Below are positions 40,297 to 48,616 of a stretch of DNA of 64,000 nt, in pieces. The stretch is taken from positions 1-64,000 of the forward strand of contig CANBNK010000008.1 of assembly GCA_947371015.1 (NCBI GenBank). The letters run 5' to 3'. Under the pieces are notes generated by a model. That model did no database searches. It had not been told where the DNA came from and worked only from the letters and a program-made list of their open reading frames with translations. The DNA comes from Acetobacteraceae bacterium. Its GTDB lineage: Bacteria; Pseudomonadota; Alphaproteobacteria; Acetobacterales; Acetobacteraceae. A program made the position numbers and the translations under genes. The first letter of the stretch is position 1. Each line of letters starts with the position of its first letter.

Positions 40297-40989
40297 TCAG
40301 CCCATAGCCACCGGCGCGACGCCGAACAGCCTTTGGTGAAAATGCATCACTGCGGCCCAGAGTAGCAGCCCCAGCAGCGGCGCCAACCAGCCTATCTCGC
40401 GCAGCGCCAGGTGATTGCGCCCGGCCAGGATGGTGCCGAAGGGCAGCACGGAGCTCCGCGCCGCCAAGGCCTGCCAGCCCGCGGGGTCGCGCTTCGCCAG
40501 CTTGGCGTCGATGCTGGGCATGCCCAGCACGGCGGTGGCCAGGAAGGCCCCGAAGAAGACAGTGCTGGCGCTGTCGCCATTGCCGGCGATGTGGATCAGC
40601 GCCCAAAGGGCGATGCCGCACATCATCGGGTGACGGGTGATGCGCTGGATGCCGCGCGGCTCGCCATCAGCGGGCAGCTTCTGGCCGATGGCGGTTGGGT
40701 TGGGCTGGGTATAGGCGGCCACCACCAGCATGAAGGCCGGCAGCATCAGCACCACCAGGCCCCAGCGCAGCCAGCCCGGTGCCATCCACCAGGACGTGGT
40801 GCCGGCCGCGCCGTAGGCCCGCACCAGCCAGACGATGCTAGCCACCGACAGCAGCGAGAAGCCGGCCATGAAGCCGCGCGCGCCCAGCGCCCGCACGGCC
40901 GCGCCGCGCAGGCCGGTGCCGGCCAGGCCGACATGGATGCCGACCCATGCCAGCGCCGCGATCACCAGTTGTTCCACGGTCGCCCCCAC
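40297..40989 (-). CDS. NnrU-family membrane protein
   Basis: Multi-TM; GIQRITRHPMMCGIALWALIHIAGNGDSASTVFFGAF. Confidence 0.88.
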   Translation of the reverse strand: MGATVEQLVIAALAWVGIHVGLAGTGLRGAAVRALGARGFMAGFSLLSVASIVWLVRAYGAAGTTSWWMAPGWLRWGLVVLMLPAFMLVVAAYTQPNPTAIGQKLPADGEPRGIQRITRHPMMCGIALWALIHIAGNGDSASTVFFGAFLATAVLGMPSIDAKLAKRDPAGWQALAARSSVLPFGTILAGRNHLALREIGWLAPLLGLLLWAAVMHFHQRLFGVAPVAMG

Positions 40990-41017
40990 TGCAGAAGGCC
41001 AGCATGGCGCCAGCCGG

Positions 41018-41482
41018 CTAGGGCCGCCAAGCCCGATGATAGGGGTGGCCAGCCCGAATGGCCTGCGCGCGATAAAGCTGTTCTGCCAGCAGGCCGCGCA
41101 CCAGGAAATGCGGCCAGGTCATCGGCCCGAGCGAAAGCCGCTGCGTCGCGCGATCGAGCACCGCGGGGTCCAGCCCCTCGGCGCCGCCGATCACGAAAGC
41201 GACGGGCCGGCCGGCTTCTTCCCAGCGGCCGACCAGGGCGGCCAGGGCCTCGCTGGTTGGTGCCAGGCCGCCCAGGTCCATGGCCACAAGCAGCGCATTG
41301 TCGGGCAGCGCGGCCAGCAGGGCGGCGCCTTCGCGGCGACGCACCTCGGCAGCGCTGCCGCGGGCTTCCGGCACCTCCGTTACCAACAGGGCCGGGCGCA
41401 GCCGGGTGTTGTACAGCGCGAAGAGGTCCGCCTCCGGCCCCGGCTTCAGCCGCCCGACCGCCAGCAGCCGCTTCGGCCCCAC
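41018..41482 (-). CDS. rlmH: 23S rRNA (pseudouridine1915-N3)-methyltransferase
   Basis: [86 protein letters not shown]. Confidence 0.93.
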   Translation of the reverse strand: MGPKRLLAVGRLKPGPEADLFALYNTRLRPALLVTEVPEARGSAAEVRRREGAALLAALPDNALLVAMDLGGLAPTSEALAALVGRWEEAGRPVAFVIGGAEGLDPAVLDRATQRLSLGPMTWPHFLVRGLLAEQLYRAQAIRAGHPYHRAWRP

Positions 41483-41584
41483 TTCAGTGTCCTGCCCGCG
41501 GCGTGGGCCATGGGCAGCCGGCCCACCGCGCCTCGCCGGCGGGTGGCCCGGTTCGCCGGCGGCAGGATGGCCGACGCAGGACGC

Positions 41585-43012
41585 TCAGCTTTCCGAGCCG
41601 GCCGGGCTGCCCGGGCCCCACATGCGCTCCAGCGCGTACATCTCGCGCGCCTCGGGCTTGAACAGGTGGACGATCAGGTCACCGCAATCGATCAGCACCC
41701 AGTCTGGGCTGGCCTGGATGTTGTCCCGCCGCAGCTTGAGGCCAACCTTCTCCAGCGCGTCCTCCAGATGCGTCGCCATCGCCTGGATCTGCCGTTCCAC
41801 CTGGCCGGTGGCGATGATCAGGCGGTCGGCGAAGCTGGCGCGGCCGGTGACGTCCAGCACCACCAGGTCCTCGGCGCCATCATCGTCCAGGCTTTTGCGC
41901 GCGGCCTCAACCAGTTGCTCCAGCCGGTCCGGCGTCACCTTCTCGCGCGGCTTGGCGGCCCGCTTCGGCTTGGCGGTCGGGCCTTCGACGAAGTCTTCCT
42001 TGGTGACCGGCTCCGCCTGGGCTTCGGTGGCCGGCGGCTTGGCCGGGGCTTTCTTCGCCTTGGGAGCAGCCTTGGCAGGTGCCTCTGCTGGGGGTGTCTC
42101 GGTGGCCTTCGCTTTAGGCGCGGGCTTGGCGGCGGCCTTGGCGGCAACCTTGGCGGCCAGCTTCGGCGCAGCCTTCGCGGCCGGCGCCTTTGCCTTGGCC
42201 TTGAGTGAGGCCTTCGCAGCCGTCTTCGGCGCGGGCTTGGCTGCGGCTTTCGCGGCTGGCTTGGCAGCGGCCTTGGCGGCCGGCTTCGGTGCCGCTTTGG
42301 CAGGCGCCTTCGCCGGGGCTTTCACCTTGGCCTTGGGTGCGGCCTTCGCAGCCGCCTTCGGCGCGGTCTTGGCTGCGCCTTTCGCGGCTGGCTTGGCGGC
42401 AACCTTGGCAGCCGGCTTCGGCGCAGCCTTGGCGGCCGCCGTCTTCGCCGGGGCTTTCGCCTTGGCCTTCGGTGCGGCCTTCGCAGCGGCTTTGGGCGCG
42501 GGCTTGGCCGCGGCTTTCGCTGCTGGCTTCGTCGCGGCCTTCGCAGCCGCCTTCGGCGCAGCCTTGGCCGGAGCCTTCGCCTTGGCCTTTGGTGCGGCCT
42601 TGGCGGCCGACTTTGGCGCGGCCTTGGCCGGAGCCTTCGGCTTGGCCTTCGGCGCGGCCTTGGCGGCCGACGCCTTCACCTTTGGTGCGGTCTTCGCGGC
42701 AGCTTTGGGCGCAGGCTTGGCTGCGGCTTTCGCTGCAGCCTTGGCCACCGGCTTCGGCGCAGCCTTAGCCGGCGCCTTCGCTGCGGGCTTCGCCGCCTTA
42801 GCTGCCTGCTTGGCGCTGGCCTTGGCCGCGGCCTTCACCGCTGGCTTCGGCGCAGCCGCCACCTTGGCGGGGGCACGCTTCGGCTTCGGCGGCGCCTCTG
42901 CCGGCGCCTCCTTGGCGGCGCTCGCCTTGCGGGTTGCTGGCTTGGCCGCGCCGGCGGTGGTGCGGCGCTTGGGTGCGTCGGCCTTGATCGGGGCCTTGGG
43001 TGTGCGGGCTAT
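41585..43012 (-). CDS. rsfS: ribosome silencing factor with long histone-H1/AlgP-like Ala/Lys/Pro-rich N-terminal extension
   Basis: C-terminal 117 aa = RsfS domain (DDDGAEDLVVLDVTGRASFADRLIIATGQVERQIQAMATHLEDAL...SPDWVLIDCGDLIVHLFKPEAREMYALERMW); preceded by ~358 codons of AKAAPKAKAKAPAKAA repeats. Start uncertain: ATA at 43012 5 nt after AGGAGG, or GTG at 41938. Confidence 0.82.
   Translation of the reverse strand: MARTPKAPIKADAPKRRTTAGAAKPATRKASAAKEAPAEAPPKPKRAPAKVAAAPKPAVKAAAKASAKQAAKAAKPAAKAPAKAAPKPVAKAAAKAAAKPAPKAAAKTAPKVKASAAKAAPKAKPKAPAKAAPKSAAKAAPKAKAKAPAKAAPKAAAKAATKPAAKAAAKPAPKAAAKAAPKAKAKAPAKTAAAKAAPKPAAKVAAKPAAKGAAKTAPKAAAKAAPKAKVKAPAKAPAKAAPKPAAKAAAKPAAKAAAKPAPKTAAKASLKAKAKAPAAKAAPKLAAKVAAKAAAKPAPKAKATETPPAEAPAKAAPKAKKAPAKPPATEAQAEPVTKEDFVEGPTAKPKRAAKPREKVTPDRLEQLVEAARKSLDDDGAEDLVVLDVTGRASFADRLIIATGQVERQIQAMATHLEDALEKVGLKLRRDNIQASPDWVLIDCGDLIVHLFKPEAREMYALERMWGPGSPAGSES
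42050..42990 (-). repeat. imperfect tandem repeats encoding (A)AK/PAKA-type low-complexity sequence inside rsfS
   Basis: Recurrent GCCTTGGC/GCCTTCGC/GGCTTGGC units on + strand, translating to KAAPKAKAKAPAKAAPK. Confidence 0.85.
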
Positions 43013-43728
43013 GGCTGCCTCCTGGGCATGCTGTTCTGCCGTTCCAACGCCGCGCGGATCGCGGTGGCGGAAGCAGGATGCTCTCGCGCCGGGATCAGGC
43101 ACCAGCGTGCATGTGGCATCTCTGGCCCCGCCAATAGCCCCGCTGGGCGCGTACGCCAAGCAGCCAGTCGATGCATCGCCTTCCCGGCCAGCGCCCGACG
43201 GGTCTCGCCGGGGCGCGGCAGCACCGCCAGAGCGGTCTGCCGCACTAGGTACCGCCACTTCTTCCAGCGCGGCAGTTGGGTAGGAATATCGGCGCCGACC
43301 AGCAGCACGAAGCGCGCCAGCGGGAAGCGCCGGCGCAGCAGCGCCAGCGTATCCACGGTGAAGCGGGTGCCCAGCCGGGCTTCGATATCCGTCGCCAGCA
43401 CCCGCCCACCGGCGATTCGCCTGGTGCTGGCCAGGCGTTCGGCCAATGGCGCCATGCCGCGTGCGGGCTTCAGTGGGTTGCCCGGGGAGACCATCAGCCA
43501 GACCGCATCCAGCCGCAACGCCCGCAGCGCATGGTCCGCGACGTGCCGATGCCCGGCATGGGCCGGGTTGAAGCTGCCGCCCAGCAGCCCGATGCGCCGG
43601 CGTCGCCGGTCGCCCCACTTTCCCGGTTCGGGTACGGCGCTGCTCGGCCAGGTGTGGGTCAAGGGGGGCAGACTGCTCGCCTCAGCGCCGGCGGGCCACG
43701 GCCCGATCCGCGCAGGCGGAGGTGCCAA
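43009..43728 (-). CDS. nadD: nicotinate-nucleotide adenylyltransferase
   Basis: RIGLLGGSFNPAHAGHRHVADHALRALRLDAVWLMVSPGNPLK; true start may be downstream of the 43728 ORF boundary. Confidence 0.88.
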   Translation of the reverse strand: MAPPPARIGPWPAGAEASSLPPLTHTWPSSAVPEPGKWGDRRRRRIGLLGGSFNPAHAGHRHVADHALRALRLDAVWLMVSPGNPLKPARGMAPLAERLASTRRIAGGRVLATDIEARLGTRFTVDTLALLRRRFPLARFVLLVGADIPTQLPRWKKWRYLVRQTALAVLPRPGETRRALAGKAMHRLAAWRTRPAGLLAGPEMPHARWCLIPAREHPASATAIRAALERQNSMPRRQP

Positions 43729-43844
43729 AGCAGTGGATCAGTCGCGCGGATGATGGCCGTGGCAGCGCCGGGCAGGCGACACCGGCGAATGGGAAGCGGC
43801 GCATGGAACGTCTCTTGTCTTCTTCTCGCGCGGGCCTGGGTGGC

Positions 43845-45110
43845 TCAGGGCCGGGTCTGCCCGGTGCCGATCACATGGTAGCGATAAGTACACAGCTGCT
43901 CCAAGCCTACCGGCCCACGCGCATGCAGCCGGCCGGTGGCGATGCCGATCTCGGCGCCGAAGCCGAATTCGCCACCATCGCAGAACTGGGTGCTGGCGTT
44001 CCACATGCCCACCGCGCTGTCCAATCCGTTCAGGAAGCTGGCGGCGGCCTCGGCATCCTCGGTGAGGATCGCCTCGGTATGCTCGCTGCCGAAGCGGCGG
44101 ATGTGGTCCAGCGCGCTGTCCACGCCCTCCACAACGGCGACCGAGAGCATGCTGTCCAGCCATTCGGTGCCGAAATCGGCGTCGCTCGCCGCCGGCAAGC
44201 CGGGGCAGATCGCCTGCGCGCGCGCGTCGCCGCGAAAGCCGCAGCCCAACGCCGCCAGGTCGGCGACCAGCAGCGGCAGCAGGGCGGGGGCGATGGCGGC
44301 GTCGATCAATAGCGTCTCGGTCGCACCGCAGACGCCGGTGCGGCGCATCTTGGCGTTGGCCAGCACCGTGCGGGCCATCTGCGGGTTTGCCGCCGCGTGC
44401 ACATAGGTGTGGCAAAGCCCCTCGGCATGCGCCAGCACCGGCACGCGGCTTTCCTGCTGCACCCGTGTCACCAGGCCCTTGCCGCCGCGCGGGATGATCA
44501 GGTCGATCAGCCCCGCCGCCTGCAACATGGCGCCGACGAAGGCGCGGTCCGCCGTGGCGGCCACCTGCACCGCGGCGGCCGGCAGGCCAGCGGCACTCAG
44601 GCCCTCGGCGATGCAGGCATGGATCGCGCCGGCACTGTGCAGGCTCTCCCGCCCGCCGCGCAGGATGACGGCGTTGCCGGATTTCAGGCACAGCGCAGCG
44701 GCATCGGCGGTCACGTTCGGCCGACTCTCGAAGATCATGCCGATGACGCCGAGCGGCTGCGCCACGCGACGGATCACCAGGCCGTTCGGGCGCTGCCATT
44801 CCGCCAGCACGCGGCCCACCGGGTCTTCCAGCGCCGCCACTTCCTCCAGCCCCTGCGCCATGGCTTCCACCCGGGCCGGGGTCAGCGTCAGCCGGTCCAC
44901 ATAGGCGGCCGTCAGGCCGGTGGCGGCGGCCAAGTCCTCGGCATTGGCGGCCAGCAGCGTGGCCTGGCGGGCGCGCAATGCGGCGGCGGCGGTGCGCAGC
45001 GCCAGGTCCTTCACCGGTCGCGGCGCACGGGCCACCTGGCCGGCAGCGGCGCGGGCAGCGCGGGCGGCGGCTTCGAGTTGGCTGGCGGCGTCTTGCACAA
45101 TGGCGTTCAT
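43845..45110 (-). CDS. proA: glutamate-5-semialdehyde dehydrogenase (gamma-glutamyl phosphate reductase)
   Basis: QPLGVIGMIFESRPNVTADAAALCLKSGNAVILRGGRES; ATG 45110. Confidence 0.95.
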   Translation of the reverse strand: MNAIVQDAASQLEAAARAARAAAGQVARAPRPVKDLALRTAAAALRARQATLLAANAEDLAAATGLTAAYVDRLTLTPARVEAMAQGLEEVAALEDPVGRVLAEWQRPNGLVIRRVAQPLGVIGMIFESRPNVTADAAALCLKSGNAVILRGGRESLHSAGAIHACIAEGLSAAGLPAAAVQVAATADRAFVGAMLQAAGLIDLIIPRGGKGLVTRVQQESRVPVLAHAEGLCHTYVHAAANPQMARTVLANAKMRRTGVCGATETLLIDAAIAPALLPLLVADLAALGCGFRGDARAQAICPGLPAASDADFGTEWLDSMLSVAVVEGVDSALDHIRRFGSEHTEAILTEDAEAAASFLNGLDSAVGMWNASTQFCDGGEFGFGAEIGIATGRLHARGPVGLEQLCTYRYHVIGTGQTRP

Positions 45111-45209
45111 CGGTTTGGCTCCTGCTGGCACAGGTAGCGTGCCGCCAGCGCTTTCGCCACCCGCGCGCTGTGCCTATCATCGTGACCGGAACGGGTCGAG
45201 TTCAGATCG

Positions 45210-46976
45210 ATGCGGGAATGGATCATCCAGGCGGCGATGCTGCTTGGCCTGGCGATACCGGCGCCGGCGTTGGCACAGGCGCCCGCGGCCAACCCCGGCA
45301 CCTCGGCGGCGGAGCGCTGGCTGTGGGACCGCCTGCGAGCACCCCTGAGCCGACCGGAATTCGCCGTGACGATGGCGGAGAACTGCGAAGGCCGGCCAGC
45401 CGACCCGACCAGCGCGGAAGACCCCGGCTGGGCCGAGCCCTGCCGCGAGGTGTCCGCCGGCTTCATCGAGACGATCCTCAGCCAGGACCCCTGGCGCGGG
45501 CAATTGCCGCGCCGGGGCCTGCGGCTGCAGAACATGCTGGTGCGCGGCACGCTGGACCTTTCGGCGCTTCAGGTCGGCGTCGAGGTCTGGCTGGACAGTT
45601 CCCGCTTCACCGACGCGGTCATCCTGACCGGCGCGCGGTTCGAAAAGACGCTGACCTTCGACAATTCGTCGCTCGAGGCCGGCTTTTCCGCCGACCAATT
45701 GCAGGTGGGCGGCAACCTGCAACTGTCCGGCACGGCGCGCATCGGCTGCCTGGTCGAGGCCGGTGCCCCCTGCGGCGCCATGGTGCTGAACGCCGCCACC
45801 GTCAGCGGCGACCTGCGGCTGGAAGGCGCCACCATCGCCACCAGCCTGGCGATGGACGACCTGACGGTGAATGGCAGCCTCATGCTCTCGGGGACGCATA
45901 TCGAAGGCGGCCTGGTCGGCGCCGGGCTGCGTGTTGCCCGCAGCATGTTCCTCGACCGCAGCGCCGAACTGGGCTGCACCCCGGCCGAACCCGGCCAGGG
46001 CTGCGACGCGCTGGTGCTGCGCAACGCCACCATCGAAGGCCAACTCGCCATCACCGGCGTCACCCTGCGCGGCAACCTGCAAGCCAACAGCATCAAGGTC
46101 CGCAACCACCTGCAACTGCGCGACACCGTCATGGCGCATGCCGCCGGCACCCGGGTGAACCTGGCCAATGCGCGGATCGACGGCGACCTGGACCTGACCA
46201 ATGCCGCCTTGCAGCAGGTGACGCTGGCCAATGCGGTGATCGGCGGCGACCTCCAACTCTCCACCGACCAGCGCCCGCCGCCGCGCTGGACACCCGACGC
46301 GCAGCTGAGCCTGCGCAATGCCCACGCCGCCGCGGTGCAGGGCGGGCTGGAGCCGGACCGCCACGCCTGGCCGGCAGTGCTGGAGTTGCAGGGCTTCGTC
46401 TATGACCGGCTGGGCGGCGGCAGCCTGGACACGCTGGACCCGATGATGGCGCGGCCGACCGCCGAGCTGGTCGGCTGGCTGGGGCGCGACCGCAGCTTTA
46501 CCCGCCAGCCCTACCAGCAGTTGGCCGGCGTGTTCACCGCCGCCGGCGACCCCAATCGCGCCACCGATATTTTGTTTGCTGCCCGCTACCGCGAGGAACG
46601 GCTGGGCTGGGAAGCCGGCGACTGGTGGGACGCCGGCGGGCTGGCGGCGCTGCGCATCACCATCGGCTACGGGCTGGGCTACAAGTTCTTCCGCGTGCTG
46701 TGGTGGGTGCTGGGCTTCTGCGTGCTGGGCACGCTGGTGCTGCTGTGCTGCCGCGCCGGCCGCGCCAAGGGGGTGCTGTGGTGCTTCGGCGCCAGCCTGG
46801 ACCAGCTGATACCTTTTGCCACCCTGTCCCCCGAATTCGCCCCCTTCTTCGACGACCCCCGGCGAGAGCGCCTGGCCGGTTGGCAGGTGGCGTTTTTCGC
46901 GCTGCAATCCCTGGTCGGCTTCGTGCTCGGCGGCTTCGTCGGTGCCGGGCTGGGCGGGCTGACCCAGGCCAATTGA
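45210..46976 (+). CDS. signal-peptide-containing beta-helix-like protein with C-terminal transmembrane region, unknown function
   Basis: MLLGLAIPAPALAQA signal; repeated GxLxLxGAxIxGxL pattern; YQQLAGVFTAAGDPNRATDILFAARYRE motif; C-terminal hydrophobic helices. Confidence 0.75.
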   Translation: MREWIIQAAMLLGLAIPAPALAQAPAANPGTSAAERWLWDRLRAPLSRPEFAVTMAENCEGRPADPTSAEDPGWAEPCREVSAGFIETILSQDPWRGQLPRRGLRLQNMLVRGTLDLSALQVGVEVWLDSSRFTDAVILTGARFEKTLTFDNSSLEAGFSADQLQVGGNLQLSGTARIGCLVEAGAPCGAMVLNAATVSGDLRLEGATIATSLAMDDLTVNGSLMLSGTHIEGGLVGAGLRVARSMFLDRSAELGCTPAEPGQGCDALVLRNATIEGQLAITGVTLRGNLQANSIKVRNHLQLRDTVMAHAAGTRVNLANARIDGDLDLTNAALQQVTLANAVIGGDLQLSTDQRPPPRWTPDAQLSLRNAHAAAVQGGLEPDRHAWPAVLELQGFVYDRLGGGSLDTLDPMMARPTAELVGWLGRDRSFTRQPYQQLAGVFTAAGDPNRATDILFAARYREERLGWEAGDWWDAGGLAALRITIGYGLGYKFFRVLWWVLGFCVLGTLVLLCCRAGRAKGVLWCFGASLDQLIPFATLSPEFAPFFDDPRRERLAGWQVAFFALQSLVGFVLGGFVGAGLGGLTQAN

Positions 46977-46987
46977 GGAGGCACCCG

Positions 46988-47398
46988 ATGCTGCGTTTCG
47001 CTGTTTGCGCCCTGCTGCTGGGCAGCGTCCCGGCCTTCGCCCAGGCCGGTTGCGGCCGGCCCGCCGCCATCCAGTTCGCGCCGGGCACCAGCGCCGCGAC
47101 GGTGGAGGGCGGCGCCCCGCGCGGCGAGATCAGCTGCTACACCATCACGGCCCGCGCCGGGCAGCGCATGGAGGTGACGATCTCCAGCATCGAGAACAAC
47201 GGCGTATTCCAGATCTACGCACCGGGCTGGACCGACAAGCCGGGCGCAGGCCCCGACGGCAAGGCGCTGCCAGGCGTGGAGCCGGGCACCGATGCGATGC
47301 GCTTTACCGGCGTGTTGCCGGCGAATGGCAGCTACCTGATCGTGGCCGGCAGCACGCGCGGCGGCACGAGTTACACGCTGCGGGTGGCGATCAAATAG
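46988..47398 (+). CDS. small secreted protein, PPC-like (bacterial pre-peptidase C-terminal) fold suspected
   Basis: Signal MLRFAVCALLLGSVPAFAQA; GQRMEVTISSIENNGVFQIYAPG...LPANGSYLIVAGSTRGGTSYTLRVAI. Confidence 0.65.
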   Translation: MLRFAVCALLLGSVPAFAQAGCGRPAAIQFAPGTSAATVEGGAPRGEISCYTITARAGQRMEVTISSIENNGVFQIYAPGWTDKPGAGPDGKALPGVEPGTDAMRFTGVLPANGSYLIVAGSTRGGTSYTLRVAIK

Positions 47399-48541
47399 CT
47401 ACAGCACAACCAGGTCGTCGCGGTGTACCACCTCATCCCGGCCGCGCCAGCCCAGGATCGCCTCGATCTCCGCCGACTTGCGGCCCGCGATCAGCCGCAC
47501 CGCCTCGGCGTCATAGGCGCATAGCCCGCGCGCCAGCTCGTGGCCGTCCAGGTCCTTCACGCTCACCGGGTCGCCGCGGGTGAACTGGCCCTCCACCCGG
47601 CGCACCCCGGCCGGCAGCAGCGAGGAGCCGCGCGCCAGCGCCCGCGCGGCGCCCTCATCCACCACCAGCCAACCCAGCGGTTGCAGCGAGCCGGCGATCC
47701 AGCGCTTGCGGGAGGTCCGCCCTTCCGGCGAGGGCAAAAACCAGGTGCAGCGCGCGCCCTGTTCCAGCGCCTGCAACGGCCGGTCCTGCTTGCCCAACGC
47801 AATCGCCATGGCACAGCCGGCACCGGTGGCGATCTTCGCCGCGATCAGCTTCGTCCGCATGCCGCCCGAGGAATAGCCGGGCGGCGGCTCGCCCCCCATG
47901 GCCATGATCTCATCCGAAAGGCGCTCCACCACCGGCAGATGCGCCGCTTCGGGGTTGCTGCGCGGGTCGGCGGTGTACAGGCCGTCGATATCGCTCAGCA
48001 GCACCAGCGCATCGGCCTGGATCATCTCGGCCACGCGCGCCGCCAGCCGGTCATTGTCACCGAAGCGGATTTCCGCCGTGGCCACCGTGTCGTTCTCATT
48101 GATGACGGGAATGCAGCCGAGGCCGAGCAGCGTGCCCAGCGTCTCCCGCGCATTCAGGTAGCGGCGGCGGTCCTCGCTGTCCTCCAGCGTCAGCAGCAGT
48201 TGCGCGGCGACCAGTTGCTGCGCCGAGAGCGCCGCGTCCCAGGCACCGGCCAGGCGGATCTGCCCGACCGCGGCGGCGGCCTGCTTTTCCTCCAGTCGCA
48301 GCTTCTTGCGGGTCAGGCCGAGCGAGCGGCGCGCCAGCGCAATGGCACCGCTGCTGACCAGCACCACCTCGGTGCCGCGCGCGCGCATGGCGGCGACATC
48401 GGCGGCGACGCCGGCCAGCCAGGCCTCGCGTGGCGCGGCGCTGCGCTCATCCACCACCAGGGCGGAGCCGATCTTGACCACCACACGCTTGGCCTGGGCC
48501 AGGTTGGGAAGCGCGGGGCTGTTCTGCTGCCGGGACTGCAT
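47399..48541 (-). CDS. proB: glutamate 5-kinase
   Basis: KRVVVKIGSALVVDER...VVLVSSGAIALARRSLGL; PUA-like C-terminus; INENDTVATAEIRFGDNDRLAARVAEMIQADALVLLSDIDGLYTADPR. Confidence 0.95.
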   Translation of the reverse strand: MQSRQQNSPALPNLAQAKRVVVKIGSALVVDERSAAPREAWLAGVAADVAAMRARGTEVVLVSSGAIALARRSLGLTRKKLRLEEKQAAAAVGQIRLAGAWDAALSAQQLVAAQLLLTLEDSEDRRRYLNARETLGTLLGLGCIPVINENDTVATAEIRFGDNDRLAARVAEMIQADALVLLSDIDGLYTADPRSNPEAAHLPVVERLSDEIMAMGGEPPPGYSSGGMRTKLIAAKIATGAGCAMAIALGKQDRPLQALEQGARCTWFLPSPEGRTSRKRWIAGSLQPLGWLVVDEGAARALARGSSLLPAGVRRVEGQFTRGDPVSVKDLDGHELARGLCAYDAEAVRLIAGRKSAEIEAILGWRGRDEVVHRDDLVVL

Positions 48542-48616
48542 GGGCGGGGCGCATACCATGGCCCCGGCCCCCGCGACACCCCGGCCTGGGTTGCGCCGGA
48601 TGGGTCCGGCGCCCGC

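Noticed and set aside
42050-42990. Tandem repeats considered as a possible CRISPR or minisatellite array
   Set aside because: Short imperfect units, no constant repeat/unique spacer structure, and coding in one frame for an H1-like tail.
41280-43283. 667-aa plus-strand ORF rich in Ala/Gly/Phe opposite rsfS
   Set aside because: Complement of the AK/PAKA repeat; the minus frame carries the conserved RsfS domain and operon context.
45177-46907. 576-aa minus-strand ORF opposite the beta-helix protein
   Set aside because: Shadow ORF; plus strand has signal peptide, regular beta-helix periodicity and TM segments.
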